Shown piece by piece: positions 1-9,609 of a stretch of 64,000 bases of DNA (position 1 is its first letter; each line of letters begins with the position of its first letter). Origin of the DNA: Algoriphagus litoralis (GTDB lineage Bacteria; Bacteroidota; Bacteroidia; Cytophagales; Cyclobacteriaceae). Position numbers and translations under genes: made by a program. The stretch lies in contig NZ_QGOL01000002.1 in NCBI RefSeq assembly GCF_003259255.1, forward strand, positions 434,001 to 498,000. Reading direction: 5' to 3'. Under the pieces are notes generated by a model. The model was not told the DNA's origin, did no database searches, and worked only from the letters and a program-made list of their open reading frames with translations.

Positions 1-162
1 GGTAGATTATTTTCAAGAATAGTGGAGTTAATAGAAGGGGATAAAACTTCAGGTGAATTTATCAAATTAGTTGAAAATCAAACAAATTTTTGGGAATTGA
101 AACTAAAAATTCATCCAGCTTACCCCTCTTTTTTGAATCCTTTCAACCCGGCAAATCCCTGA
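1..162 (+). CDS. 3' end of a gene cut by the window edge (unidentified)
   Basis: Frame 1 is open from the first base to a TGA at 160-162, giving 53 residues with no start inside the window. The last stretch (around FWELKLKI) recalls the C-terminal strand of RelE/HigB-type toxins, where a 'WELR' strand is typical, but the fragment is too short to assign. The end would overlap the convergent membrane gene by 43 bases. That overlap weakens the call: the coding part may really stop earlier, or the frame may be open by chance. Confidence 0.3.
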   Translation, partial: GRLFSRIVELIEGDKTSGEFIKLVENQTNFWELKLKIHPAYPSFLNPFNPANP

Positions 163-3100
163 TTGAGGAATGAATACAACGTCCCCATTATCCCCAATCC
201 TCCGGTAAGGTATGCATAGGCTTCATTGAAAAAAGTCTTGTCAAAGAGTCCTACCAGCGCCACGCAGATTAAAACAAAACTAATCACTGCTGTCTGGATG
301 GTGCGTACGTTGCCGTATTTCTTCTCATAGGCACCAAAGCTGGCCTCCTCTTCCTCTGTGAAATGTTTCAAAATATAGAGTCGAAATACAGAGCTGAAAA
401 GTCTCCATTCTATCCAGCCATCCGTCGATTCAGCATAAGACCTAGGTACAATGATTCCCTTTTGGGCAAGATCAGACATGGTGTCTTTGCGCGCAGGATT
501 AAAGAAGCCTTCCTTGGCATAGGAAGCACAGACTAATTTTTCTTCAAAACTCAAATCCGACCAAATATTGGCATAGAATCCCTTGTTTCTCTTCAGTCGA
601 GCAAGCACTTCTTCCTCATTTTTCAGAGGGCCCTTTTCAATATCCTCAATTTCGATGACGCTGAATTTGAAGTCGGCAAAAGCCTCCGAAAAAACGCTTT
701 TCTCCCGATCTGATTTCAGCTGAGCAAAGAAGCTTTTCCAGAGCGTTCCCGAGTAGATCGTCAATGATTTGCCAACTTTTCTGAGCTGTGTGATGGTCTG
801 AATCAGATCATATGGATTTTCTGCGCAGTGGAAGTTGATAAACCTATAGTGCTTCAGCGGACTGATGTATTCCTCAGAAAACTTCTGAAACTTAAAATCA
901 ATTTCCACGGTGTTAGGATCAGCTGGAGGAATCTGAGTGGAATTGATACAGCAAATAAATCGCGCATGATTTTCCGGGTCTGGACTGATTTTAGCGCTGG
1001 GTTTAAGATTGAAAAAAATGCTGTTTTGAATCCACCTGATGATGATGAAAGTGATCAAGACCAGAAAGCCAAACGCAAAATACCAAACAGGATTGCTGCT
1101 AAAACCCGTGGAGGTACCTTCCCATGCTTTTTGAATTACATGCTGATCTGCAGAAATGAAATTTTGGATTTTTGGATCAAAAGGATCACTTATCGCAGCC
1201 ATCATATTTCTACGAGTCAACTCGTATTTCCCAACTACAGGTCCGATTTCGTGAGCCGAAGCCTCTGTATGCTTCCAAATCGCACTTTCAAATTGCTGTG
1301 TCTTTGATTGTATCAGATAGCCGGGTAAAAAACCGATCAGAAAAAACCAAAGCACCAAGTATGCACTAAGTGTGGACCTGGGTGACTTTAGCAGATTCAG
1401 AATCGCAAAAGAAGATTTCCTAGGCTGAAGGAAGGCCCAGCCCAACACGATCAACAGGCTGCTCACGAAAAGAATAATCATCCCTGGAATCAGATGAGTA
1501 AAAACAGAAAGCACCACCACCAATACGACTAAGTAAATACCTGCCAAGACAATAAGTTCTACGGATACTTTACGAGTCAGCCGTATCTCCGCCAGCTGTG
1601 CACTTGCCAGATTCACCAGTGAAATATTCAGTGAGGTAAAAATCAAGAGGGCGAGGGTGGAGATTGGATTTAAATTTTCACTGATCAAAATCCAACATAA
1701 CACTGCAAAAATCAGCAGATACCCCAGCATGAGGTAGTTAAGTCGGGGACGATTTTTTTCATTGGGTACCAGCCATTCAAAGAGAAAAGATTTAAAACCC
1801 TTGCTGCTCGATCCGGATCGGGTAGACCATTGCGCAAAAAGGGTAAACAGGAAAAAGAAAAAATAAAAGCTCAGGAAAATTATCCCTTCCAAGGTCGTCA
1901 GCGCTGAAAAGGCGTGGAAAAGGTTGGTGTTGACCAGGAAAACTTGCCAGAGGATTTGGTCATAGTCGGAAGTCTCGATGCGGCGAAAGATGGCGTCATA
2001 TTGGTGTCCATTGAGATAGAGCGGCACATGGAGAATAGTAGATTCAGGTATTTCTCTGTTGTTTTTGATCAAGCTTGAGACCTCTTTCCATTTATTCGGA
2101 TTGATAGACTCGCTCAAATTAGAAACCAAGGACTCTACTTTTTTGCTTTTGAAGATCACTTTACCATCTTCCTTAATCAGAAGGATGCGATGATCCTGAT
2201 CCAATTTTGGGTCAATCTTCAGTGAAAAGGTCACTGCATTGATATCTCTAACCGGAGCCTGGAGGTCCTGATAAGCAATGACAGATTCAAGTTCACCTGT
2301 TCCTCTGCTATAGTGAGAGTCTAAAAAAGTGGATTTTTTTTCCCTTTGAACGTAGTATTTAAAATAGTCCCTTTCGCTCAGGTAAATGAATGAGGGATTG
2401 TCCTGAAACTGGATGTAAATGGGGTCAGATCCATTCTTTAGATGGAAAGACATCTTCTTCACAAATCCTGTAGCATAGTCGATTTGAATCAACTCGTTGG
2501 TGTAGGCCGGAATCCTGATCCCAAAGGGGTCATACCAGAATTTAGACAGGGATTCAAATTGGTTCAGGTTGGATTTTAGACTTTGCGCAGAGTTTTGGAT
2601 TTCATTTTTGAGAATTTTTTCAGGAATTGGTCGATTCTTAGAAAAAGAAAGCATGAAACCCATCATGACTGCTATAGTCATCAGTGACAGTCCTACATGA
2701 ATGATCCTGGATTGGGTCATCTGATCTCCTCGCCCCATTTTGACTACTGCCAATATGGGCACTGAAGCGATCAATAGAATAAGCGTAAAGAGTAGCGTAC
2801 TCAGCAAGTTGAAATTGATCCGCAATCCTACCGTCTGAAAATAGTCGGTGTCATACAAACCCACGAAGTAAAGTCGGTTTGGCCCGAGGTAAATTGGATT
2901 CGCATAGGCTTTGAATTCTCGCCCGTCTAGAAAAATCTTTGAGATAGTAATGCCTGAATGGCTTATCCCAGTCGTATCTCGGCTGAGGGGCTTCGGTTCA
3001 AAAAGTAAATTACCTACCGATTCTTTGGGAAAAATTATGGTTCCTTTGGAGTTGGTCAGGTAGAATTTTTCGAAAGTAAAATCATTGGCGATCAACTTGC

Positions 3101-3602
3101 CAAAAAGCTCGCTGATCGGAATGTCAAGATCCATCAATACCACGGAGCTTTGGGTGGGACGACCTGAATAGCGGGGGTTGTTTAATACTGCTTGCCAGAA
3201 ATCATCCCTGTAAAGTGCCGGAATCTCGACAGGTTGATTTTTTACTTTGACTTGGGTACTGTCAAGGATAAACTCCAAATCAGGGAGATTCTCAGCTTCT
3301 AAAATTCTGAGATTGGAGACTTTAGGCCTGAATCCAGCCAAAATTCCTTGGACTTTTTTGGCATTTTCCGATACGATTGGGTTGGGAGAGCGGAGGAATG
3401 CCTCTCGGAGGAGATATCCTTCCACACGCTTTAGGTAATCCGGCAGGGCGGTCTGGATATCTTTGCTCAGGCTGGATATGCTACGGATGTGCTGTAGCTC
3501 CAGTTCCTTCTGATTGTTGGTAGACTGGACAAAAAGTAAAATGCCGATGATTCCAACTATTGGTAGGAGGAAAAGCCAGATTTTAAAAGCTTTTAGTTTC
3601 AT
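120..3602 (-). CDS. Large multi-pass membrane protein with Cache-like extracytoplasmic regions
   Basis: This 1160-residue protein has no function I recognise. A signal-anchor helix (about residues 8-26) is followed by a roughly 230-residue extracytoplasmic region, two helices (about 265-288 and 301-320), a second extracytoplasmic region (about 325-560), and a block of further helices between 565 and 760. Another extracytoplasmic loop and a helix (about 838-858) follow, then a cytoplasmic part of about 240 residues and two final helices. The second outer region carries SERDYFKYY near residue 410, a pattern typical of dCache ligand-binding domains. The cytoplasmic part ends in a region rich in short helices that could be a winged helix (near 1010-1080), with no kinase, cyclase or methyl-accepting signature. 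It is a sensor-like protein without a recognisable output domain. It is divergent from the next gene across about 170 bases. Confidence 0.8.
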   Translation of the reverse strand: MKLKAFKIWLFLLPIVGIIGILLFVQSTNNQKELELQHIRSISSLSKDIQTALPDYLKRVEGYLLREAFLRSPNPIVSENAKKVQGILAGFRPKVSNLRILEAENLPDLEFILDSTQVKVKNQPVEIPALYRDDFWQAVLNNPRYSGRPTQSSVVLMDLDIPISELFGKLIANDFTFEKFYLTNSKGTIIFPKESVGNLLFEPKPLSRDTTGISHSGITISKIFLDGREFKAYANPIYLGPNRLYFVGLYDTDYFQTVGLRINFNLLSTLLFTLILLIASVPILAVVKMGRGDQMTQSRIIHVGLSLMTIAVMMGFMLSFSKNRPIPEKILKNEIQNSAQSLKSNLNQFESLSKFWYDPFGIRIPAYTNELIQIDYATGFVKKMSFHLKNGSDPIYIQFQDNPSFIYLSERDYFKYYVQREKKSTFLDSHYSRGTGELESVIAYQDLQAPVRDINAVTFSLKIDPKLDQDHRILLIKEDGKVIFKSKKVESLVSNLSESINPNKWKEVSSLIKNNREIPESTILHVPLYLNGHQYDAIFRRIETSDYDQILWQVFLVNTNLFHAFSALTTLEGIIFLSFYFFFFLFTLFAQWSTRSGSSSKGFKSFLFEWLVPNEKNRPRLNYLMLGYLLIFAVLCWILISENLNPISTLALLIFTSLNISLVNLASAQLAEIRLTRKVSVELIVLAGIYLVVLVVVLSVFTHLIPGMIILFVSSLLIVLGWAFLQPRKSSFAILNLLKSPRSTLSAYLVLWFFLIGFLPGYLIQSKTQQFESAIWKHTEASAHEIGPVVGKYELTRRNMMAAISDPFDPKIQNFISADQHVIQKAWEGTSTGFSSNPVWYFAFGFLVLITFIIIRWIQNSIFFNLKPSAKISPDPENHARFICCINSTQIPPADPNTVEIDFKFQKFSEEYISPLKHYRFINFHCAENPYDLIQTITQLRKVGKSLTIYSGTLWKSFFAQLKSDREKSVFSEAFADFKFSVIEIEDIEKGPLKNEEEVLARLKRNKGFYANIWSDLSFEEKLVCASYAKEGFFNPARKDTMSDLAQKGIIVPRSYAESTDGWIEWRLFSSVFRLYILKHFTEEEEASFGAYEKKYGNVRTIQTAVISFVLICVALVGLFDKTFFNEAYAYLTGGLGIMGTLYSFLNQGFAGLKGFKKEG

Positions 3603-3772
3603 AGCTCAAAAAAGACAGAAATAAATATACTATTAATCAATTGATAATCAATAGTAAAAACCCTGAGTCAAGATTTTTCGATTTGCCGTTGAATTTGCTT
3701 TATTTGACAATTAAGGCATGTTTATTGTTAAATCGAGGAAAATCTTACTCATCCTTAATCTACCCCCTTAAG

Positions 3773-4369
3773 ATGATCAAATCGGTATACTTACACTTAG
3801 CACTCTTTCTTTTAGGCATTTCTGCCGCTTTTGCACAAGATTCTACCGCCACCCAAAACTCCCTCCGCTCCGGCACCATCACCAGTCAGTTTGATTACAT
3901 CTATCGCGTTTCGAATAATTTTCAGGAGTATGAAGTGGTAAAAAAATCGAATCTGGAACAGCTCAAAGCCAATGTCTTGGATTCCATCCGGACGATGTCC
4001 AAGGAAGTATCCGATCTTAAAATCCACATGTCAACCCTAGATGATTCTGTGGTTATCGTGAAGGACTTACTCGCTGCGGAGATCGAACAAAAAAATCAGG
4101 CCATCGCCGACCGGGACAATTTTTCATTCCTCGGTATGGGAATTCAGAAAACCGCCTATTCCTCCATAATGTGGGTAATTGTGTTGATTCTTGCAGCAGC
4201 TTTATCCTTTTTTGCCATGCAATATTTCAGAAGCTCGAGCAAAATCTCCAAGGCACAGAAAGATCTGATAGATGTGCAGGAGGAATTTGATCAGCACAGG
4301 AAAAATACGCTAGAGCGGGAAAGAAAACTCAAACGAGAGCTCATCGATGCTCAAATGGGAAAAAGTTAA
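3773..4369 (+). CDS. Small secreted/membrane coiled-coil protein, unknown
   Basis: The start was placed at the ATG at 3773 (MIKSVYLHLALF) because it opens directly onto a clear signal peptide ending ...AAFAQD; the frame extends 44 codons further upstream but that part is unlike a leader. The 198-residue product has a signal peptide (1-22), a helical region with coiled-coil character (about 50-115), one transmembrane helix (about 135-157, IMWVIVLILAAALSFFAM) and a charged helical tail rich in Glu, Lys and Arg. No family was recognised. A strong terminator follows seven bases after the stop, so it is probably a single-gene transcript. Confidence 0.8.
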   Translation: MIKSVYLHLALFLLGISAAFAQDSTATQNSLRSGTITSQFDYIYRVSNNFQEYEVVKKSNLEQLKANVLDSIRTMSKEVSDLKIHMSTLDDSVVIVKDLLAAEIEQKNQAIADRDNFSFLGMGIQKTAYSSIMWVIVLILAAALSFFAMQYFRSSSKISKAQKDLIDVQEEFDQHRKNTLERERKLKRELIDAQMGKS

Positions 4370-4375
4370 CCCACT

Positions 4376-4403
4376 GCCGAAGATTTTCTTCGGCTATTTT
4401 TTT
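4376..4403 (+). terminator. Rho-independent terminator after the coiled-coil gene
   Basis: The stem GCCGAAGA / TCTTCGGC around a TTT loop is followed by a T-rich run (TATTTTTTTG). It lies just after the stop at 4369 and points in the + direction. Confidence 0.85.
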
Positions 4404-4423
4404 GACTGAATTATCTTGCAGGT

Positions 4424-5551
4424 ATGACAGAGCAAAGAGTTAATTACGATGTGGCAGTCATTGGACTCGGGGCTGTAGGCAGTGCGGCTCTTTATCATCT
4501 GAGTAAATCAGGCAAGCGAATAGTTGGCTTGGACCGTTTTGAGCCGCCACACACTTTAGGATCGAGCCATGGAGAAAGCCGGATCACTCGGTTGGCTGTA
4601 GGAGAAGGAGAAGACTATGTGGCACTAGCTAAGCGATCTCATGAAATCTGGCAGGAGATAGAAGCACTGACTGGCCAAAAAATCATGACTAAAACATCGG
4701 GAATCTTGATGGACTCCGGGCTTCAGCCTTGGGCAAAGTATGGTTCGGAGGGATTCTGGGACAGGACCGTAGCCATAGCCAATCGACAAGGTATCCCGCA
4801 TGAAACCCTGGATTCAGATCAATTGAAAAAACGATTTCCCGCCTTCCTCCATAGCGACTCTGGAAAAGCATATCTGGAGTTTGAAGCAGGGTATCTACGA
4901 CCTGAAACCGCCATTCAGGTTCAGTTGGATCTGGCTAAAAAAAACGGTGCGAAATGTCTCTTTAATTCACCCGTTGAGGAAATTACTTCTAGCGAGAAAT
5001 CTATTTTGATCAGAACTGAGAATCTGGAAATCCACGCAGAACGGGTAGTGTTGTGTGCTGGAGGATGGATCAAGGACTTTTTGCCACAGGCGGAGAAAAC
5101 CTCCTTCAAAATCTGCCGGCAGGTGCTCCATTGGCTGAAGATCGAACCCGAAACGATCGACTGGAAAAACTATCCGGTGTGGATGTGGGGCTTTGGTCCC
5201 CAGCCCGAGGATTTTATCTATGGGTTTCCATCTTTGGATGGTACTTCTGTCAAAATGGCCTCGGAATCATTCACTGACTCTCTACATCCGGATCGACTGG
5301 ACCGGACAGTGAGCCGGGAGGAGCAGGAGCTTTTCTGGAAGGAAAAAGTCGAAGGCAAAATCTTTGGATTGAGACATGAGTTTGTGAAGTCAGTAGTCTG
5401 CTTCTATACCGTGACCGAAGATGCCCGCTTTGTCATCAAAACACTTCCTGGAATGGAAAATGTTTTAATCGCATCTGCCTGTTCGGGACATGGTTTTAAG
5501 CATTCCACTGCATTGGGTGAGCGACTTGCCCACACCCTGCTCGACTTGTAG
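4424..5551 (+). CDS. solA: FAD-dependent sarcosine / N-methyl-amino-acid oxidase (MSOX/MTOX family)
   Basis: This 375-residue flavoprotein oxidase removes an N-methyl group from a small amino acid such as sarcosine or N-methyltryptophan, with O2 as acceptor, yielding formaldehyde and H2O2. The dinucleotide-binding motif GLGAVGS is at residues 14-20. The family hallmark PPHTLGSSHGESRITR (41-56) matches the flavin loop of monomeric sarcosine oxidase. Cys326 in VVCFYTVTED is at the position of the cysteine that carries covalent FAD in this family. CSGHGFKH near 353-360 is the conserved C-terminal flavin contact. Length is normal. The substrate cannot be told from sequence alone. The gene stands 75 bases before the ABC exporter with no visible functional link. 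Confidence 0.85.
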   Translation: MTEQRVNYDVAVIGLGAVGSAALYHLSKSGKRIVGLDRFEPPHTLGSSHGESRITRLAVGEGEDYVALAKRSHEIWQEIEALTGQKIMTKTSGILMDSGLQPWAKYGSEGFWDRTVAIANRQGIPHETLDSDQLKKRFPAFLHSDSGKAYLEFEAGYLRPETAIQVQLDLAKKNGAKCLFNSPVEEITSSEKSILIRTENLEIHAERVVLCAGGWIKDFLPQAEKTSFKICRQVLHWLKIEPETIDWKNYPVWMWGFGPQPEDFIYGFPSLDGTSVKMASESFTDSLHPDRLDRTVSREEQELFWKEKVEGKIFGLRHEFVKSVVCFYTVTEDARFVIKTLPGMENVLIASACSGHGFKHSTALGERLAHTLLDL

Positions 5552-5626
5552 TGGCTGTGGCTATCATTTTTCTGTCATTTATCTTACTAAAGCCCTACTT
5601 TTGCGCTCTGAACACCACAAACTAGA

Positions 5627-7414
5627 ATGGCCAAAAATCGAGGAACTGCGCTGGAGCCTGAGGAGAAACGAAAACTGAATAAGCAGAATCTAAGTAAACT
5701 AGGGGGTATTTTTAGGTTTTTGATGCCCTATAAGTTGGCATTTATCTCAGGATTGGTTTTCCTGCTTTTTTCTTCCCTTACCTTGTTAACCTTCCCTTTT
5801 GTAGCGGGTAAGCTGATCGATACGGCACAGGGTAGTACTTGGATTGTAAATGATGTCAACTCCATCGCACTGATCCTGATCGCCATATTGGCCGTTCAGA
5901 GCATTTTCTCTTTTTTCAGGGTTTGGCTTTTTGCTTTGGTCTCCGAGCGATCCATGCGTGATATCCGTCAGCAACTTTACAGCAGGCTGGTGCGGCTTCC
6001 GATGACTTTTTTTGATAAAAGAAGAACAGGAGAATTGATCAGTAGAATCACAGCCGATGTGAGTCAATTGCAGGATACCTTTTCGACTACCCTTGCCGAA
6101 TTGTTTCGGCAGGTCGTCACGCTCATAGCAGGCATTGGTTTTTTGCTTTTCAATACGCCCAAGTTGACGGTATTTATGCTGGGGACTTTTCCGGTTCTGA
6201 TTTTGATTGCCATGTTTTTTGGCCGCTTTATCCGCAAGCTTTCCAAAAAGACACAAGACGAGTTGGCCGCAGCTAATGTGATCGTAGAAGAAACGCTGCA
6301 ATCCATCAGCACAGTGAAGTCTTTTGTAGGGGAAGCATATGAGTCTGCCAGATATGGAAAAGGGCTCAATGCCGTGGTAGGAGTGGCATTGACCACCGCT
6401 AAATACCGGGGTGCATTTATTTCTTTTATCATTTTCGCCCTATTCGGAGGAATCGTGGCCGTGATGTGGTACGGAGCCAGTCTGGTGGCAGAAGGTCAGA
6501 TGAGCGTGGGTGAATTGGTTTCTTTCGTGCTCTACACCACATTTATCGGAGGATCCATCGCCGGACTGGGAGATATCTACAGTCAACTTCAGAAAGCAAT
6601 CGGTAGCTCAGAGCGAGTACTCGAGATCATGGACGAAGAGCCGGAGTCTGAAAGTGGGGATTTATCCACTCATTTTGAAGGGAAAATAGAGTTTGCAGAG
6701 GTGGGATTCAGGTATCCTACCCGACCAGAAGTGGAGGTGCTGAAAAACGTCTCCTTTCAGGTCGAATCCGGAGAAAAAGTTGCCTTGGCGGGGCATTCTG
6801 GTGCAGGGAAGTCGACCATAATACAGCTTTTGCTTCGTTTCTATGAAACAGAAAAAGGCTCAGTTAGGATTGATGGCCGGGATGTGAAGGATTGGGATCT
6901 GAAAGCTTTGCGAAGCAAAATCGGAATTGTACCGCAGGAGGTCTTGCTCTTCGGAGGATCGATTCGAGAAAATATAGCTTATGCCAAACCCGGTGCCACA
7001 GAAGAGGAAATCATTCTGGCAGCCAAAAAGGCAAACGCTTGGCAGTTTATTTCTCAATTTCCAGATGGACTGGGGACCTTAGTAGGTGAGCGGGGAGTGA
7101 AACTCTCAGGGGGACAGCGACAGCGTGTGGCCATTGCCCGTGCTATTCTTAAGGATCCTGCGATCCTCATCTTGGATGAAGCGACCTCATCCTTGGACGC
7201 TGAATCAGAATCCTTGGTCCAGCAGGCCTTGGATGAACTGATGAAAGGAAGGACTACCCTTATCATTGCCCATCGACTGACTACCATCCGCAAAGTGGAT
7301 CGAATCTATGCGCTAAGCGAAGGCCGAATCGTGGAGCAAGGCAGTCACAAAGAGCTGCTGGCGAATGATGGTGGTTTTTATGCCAATTTGGTCCGCCTTC
7401 AATTCGCGGATTAG
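5627..7414 (+). CDS. ABC exporter, fused membrane and ATPase domains (MsbA-like)
   Basis: A 595-residue half-transporter works as a homodimer in the inner membrane and exports a lipid, drug or peptide. Six transmembrane helices fill roughly residues 35-320. The ATPase domain follows: Walker A GHSGAGKST (389-397), Q-loop IVPQEVLLF (about 434-442), signature LSGGQ (493-497), Walker B ILILDEAT (513-520) and switch histidine in IIAHR (about 546-550). The family includes MsbA (lipid A flippase) and multidrug exporters, and the sequence does not decide between them. Its stop overlaps the stop of the convergent methyltransferase by four bases, so no separate terminator fits between them. Confidence 0.9.
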   Translation: MAKNRGTALEPEEKRKLNKQNLSKLGGIFRFLMPYKLAFISGLVFLLFSSLTLLTFPFVAGKLIDTAQGSTWIVNDVNSIALILIAILAVQSIFSFFRVWLFALVSERSMRDIRQQLYSRLVRLPMTFFDKRRTGELISRITADVSQLQDTFSTTLAELFRQVVTLIAGIGFLLFNTPKLTVFMLGTFPVLILIAMFFGRFIRKLSKKTQDELAAANVIVEETLQSISTVKSFVGEAYESARYGKGLNAVVGVALTTAKYRGAFISFIIFALFGGIVAVMWYGASLVAEGQMSVGELVSFVLYTTFIGGSIAGLGDIYSQLQKAIGSSERVLEIMDEEPESESGDLSTHFEGKIEFAEVGFRYPTRPEVEVLKNVSFQVESGEKVALAGHSGAGKSTIIQLLLRFYETEKGSVRIDGRDVKDWDLKALRSKIGIVPQEVLLFGGSIRENIAYAKPGATEEEIILAAKKANAWQFISQFPDGLGTLVGERGVKLSGGQRQRVAIARAILKDPAILILDEATSSLDAESESLVQQALDELMKGRTTLIIAHRLTTIRKVDRIYALSEGRIVEQGSHKELLANDGGFYANLVRLQFAD

Positions 7415-8082
7415 CGGAGATTGTGTGCTGTCAGCGATTTGGTCATTCCCATTACTTTTTCTTTTAGGAGCTTGGATTTTGGGAAAAGCTGAGCCATTTC
7501 TGTTTGGTTGAGCAATCTGATTTCGTCTAGATATTGCTGGGCAGCACTGGTCTCCCACCGCTGGAACCGACTCAGCTTTGTTTTGGTCAGGAGGAATAAG
7601 AGAAGACTTTTAGGCATGTACTGGGCAAAGGGAATGGCATAGTGGGCTTCTATAGGAAAATACTTGTTTGGGGTCTGGATGAAATATTTTCTACCCACCC
7701 GTTGAATCTCACGGGCCATTTTTTGCTGATTTTCTATAGTGTAGAGATGCTCTATCACTGAATTGGAGAAGACCAGATCAAATTGTTGATCCTCAAAATC
7801 CCTCATGTCCGTAGCATCTCCGATCATGGAAATGATGTTCGGGTGAGTGGTTTTTTCGAGGTGAAGGTTGAGCAGGGTGATTTCTACTCCAGGGATATTC
7901 GGGATTTGGCTGGTTTTCCAGAAATAATCCGTACCTCCGACATCCAGAATCGAAATAGGCTTTTCGGGATTAAAATTTTTGAAGAAAAGTTTTTCAAATT
8001 TTTTGGTTCGCTTGGCCCGGAATTTGGCTCCCAAAGATTTGGGGTGGTCCGAGGAGGCAAAAAGATCGTTTATTATACTCAT
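7411..8082 (-). CDS. SAM-dependent class I methyltransferase
   Basis: The start was chosen at 8082 (MSIINDLFASSDHP); an ATG ten codons upstream gives an unlikely extra leader. The 223-residue protein has methyltransferase motif I as SILDVGGTDYFW (about 44-55), an acidic residue after strand 2 (ITLLNL), motif GDATDM near 80, and FDLVFSNSVIEHL (about 95-107), which is typical of the Methyltransf_11 fold. The substrate is unknown. Because the neighbouring locus makes a surface polysaccharide or glycolipid, methylation of a sugar or lipid is a reasonable inference. It is divergent from the sugar transferase gene across about 156 bases. Confidence 0.8.
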   Translation of the reverse strand: MSIINDLFASSDHPKSLGAKFRAKRTKKFEKLFFKNFNPEKPISILDVGGTDYFWKTSQIPNIPGVEITLLNLHLEKTTHPNIISMIGDATDMRDFEDQQFDLVFSNSVIEHLYTIENQQKMAREIQRVGRKYFIQTPNKYFPIEAHYAIPFAQYMPKSLLLFLLTKTKLSRFQRWETSAAQQYLDEIRLLNQTEMAQLFPKSKLLKEKVMGMTKSLTAHNLR

Positions 8083-8238
8083 TGAGAAGAAGTCTTCATT
8101 TGGCTGGCACAAATAAATTCAAAAGTAAGCAGCTGACAGAATTTCTTTCTTAATTTTAGGTCGCAAAACTTTAAGTTTAATCTAAAGTATCGTCTGGTTT
8201 TTACTTTCTATAGACAGATCTAGTTTGAAAATATTTTT

Positions 8239-9609
8239 ATGAAGAGAAGATTCGACACTTATTTTCCCTGGCTTTTTACTGTCAGTGATTTTCTGGGATC
8301 TCTTTTGGCTTTGCTGATAGCCAATGTTTTACTTCAACTTGCCGGAGTATTTGATGGTGCAGGGCTTTCCGCATTTCTTCCTTTATCTGTTCTTTGGCTT
8401 TTGATCTCTTCCTTGAGAAAGGACTACAAAATTGGCAGAACTGATGAGTATGAGCATACGCTGAAAAATCTTTTGGCTACGCTTGTTTGGTTTCTAGGAG
8501 CTACGGCTATTTTATGGACACCACTTCAAAATGGGAATTTCCGCTGGATTCAGTTGGCTGGTTTAGGGCTAACAATGCTGTTTTTGATGGGAAGTTTTCG
8601 GGTGATGGTTCATATGCTTCTGCGTGAGTATCGCGCCAAAGGCAACAACTATCGGAATGCCGTGATTGTGGGAAAAGGAAGCACTAGCCCCAAGCTGGCT
8701 GATGTTTTCAGGATCAGAAAGGATTTTGGGATCAACTTTTTAGGTTATTTTGATGATCAGGCGGACTGTAATCAGACCCGTGGAGGAATCAAGGACTTTT
8801 TTGGACAGGCGCCAAATCTTGATCTTGATTTGATTTACATTCAGGAGCAGCTGGAGCCGGCACTTGTCAAGCGAGTCATAGACTTCGCTGACGAGAATTA
8901 CATTAAAGTCAAGATGATTCCAGGAGGAAGTTTACAGCTTGAGAAGAATCTGTCGTTTTCGAAATATGGAGATTTCTTTGTCATCAATGTCAATGAAATT
9001 CCGTTGGATAATCCACTAAACAGCATTGCCAAGCGGACCTTTGATGTTTTTTTCGCTGGATTGGTGACCATTTTTATTCTTTCGTGGCTGATTCCTTTGG
9101 TGGGAATTCTGATCAAACTGGAGTCAAAAGGCCCTGTTTTTTTCATTCAAAAGCGGAATGGTGTCAACAACAAGGTGTTCAATTGCCTCAAGTTCAGATC
9201 CATGACACCGAATGATTACGCGGATACCCAGCAGGCCACCAAAAATGACCCCAGGGTCACGCGAATCGGTTCGTTTCTGAGAAACTCTTCCCTGGATGAA
9301 ATGCCTCAATTTTTGAATGTCTTGACTGGTGATATGTCCATCGTCGGTCCTAGACCTCATACGATTCCGATGAATCAGACCTTTAAGACTCAAATCGAAC
9401 GCTACAATTCCAGACATAAAATCAGACCAGGAATCACCGGATTAGCTCAAGTGAGAGGATATAGGGGTGAAATAGAAAACTCACACCAAATCAGATCACG
9501 CGTCAGATTGGATTATTTTTACATCAACAACTGGTCATTTTTTCTGGATATGGGAATCATGATCAAGACGATTCACGAACTGGTTTTCAATCGGGAGAAT
9601 GCCTATTAA
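8239..9609 (+). CDS. Undecaprenyl-phosphate sugar phosphotransferase (WcaJ/WbaP-type)
   Basis: This polyprenyl-phosphate hexose-1-phosphate transferase moves a sugar phosphate from a UDP-sugar onto undecaprenyl phosphate. That is the first membrane step of capsule, exopolysaccharide or O-unit assembly. The 456 residues show several N-terminal transmembrane helices (about 10-130), a central Rossmann-like CoA-binding segment (about 140-240), a membrane hairpin (about 270-295) and the bacterial sugar-transferase core. The core has KLESKGPVFFIQKR, LKFRSM, DPRVTRIGSFLRNSSLDEMP and the hallmark GDMSIVGPRPH. This long architecture is that of initiating glucose-type transferases. It overlaps the next gene by 11 bases, indicating translational coupling. 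Confidence 0.9.
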   Translation: MKRRFDTYFPWLFTVSDFLGSLLALLIANVLLQLAGVFDGAGLSAFLPLSVLWLLISSLRKDYKIGRTDEYEHTLKNLLATLVWFLGATAILWTPLQNGNFRWIQLAGLGLTMLFLMGSFRVMVHMLLREYRAKGNNYRNAVIVGKGSTSPKLADVFRIRKDFGINFLGYFDDQADCNQTRGGIKDFFGQAPNLDLDLIYIQEQLEPALVKRVIDFADENYIKVKMIPGGSLQLEKNLSFSKYGDFFVINVNEIPLDNPLNSIAKRTFDVFFAGLVTIFILSWLIPLVGILIKLESKGPVFFIQKRNGVNNKVFNCLKFRSMTPNDYADTQQATKNDPRVTRIGSFLRNSSLDEMPQFLNVLTGDMSIVGPRPHTIPMNQTFKTQIERYNSRHKIRPGITGLAQVRGYRGEIENSHQIRSRVRLDYFYINNWSFFLDMGIMIKTIHELVFNRENAY

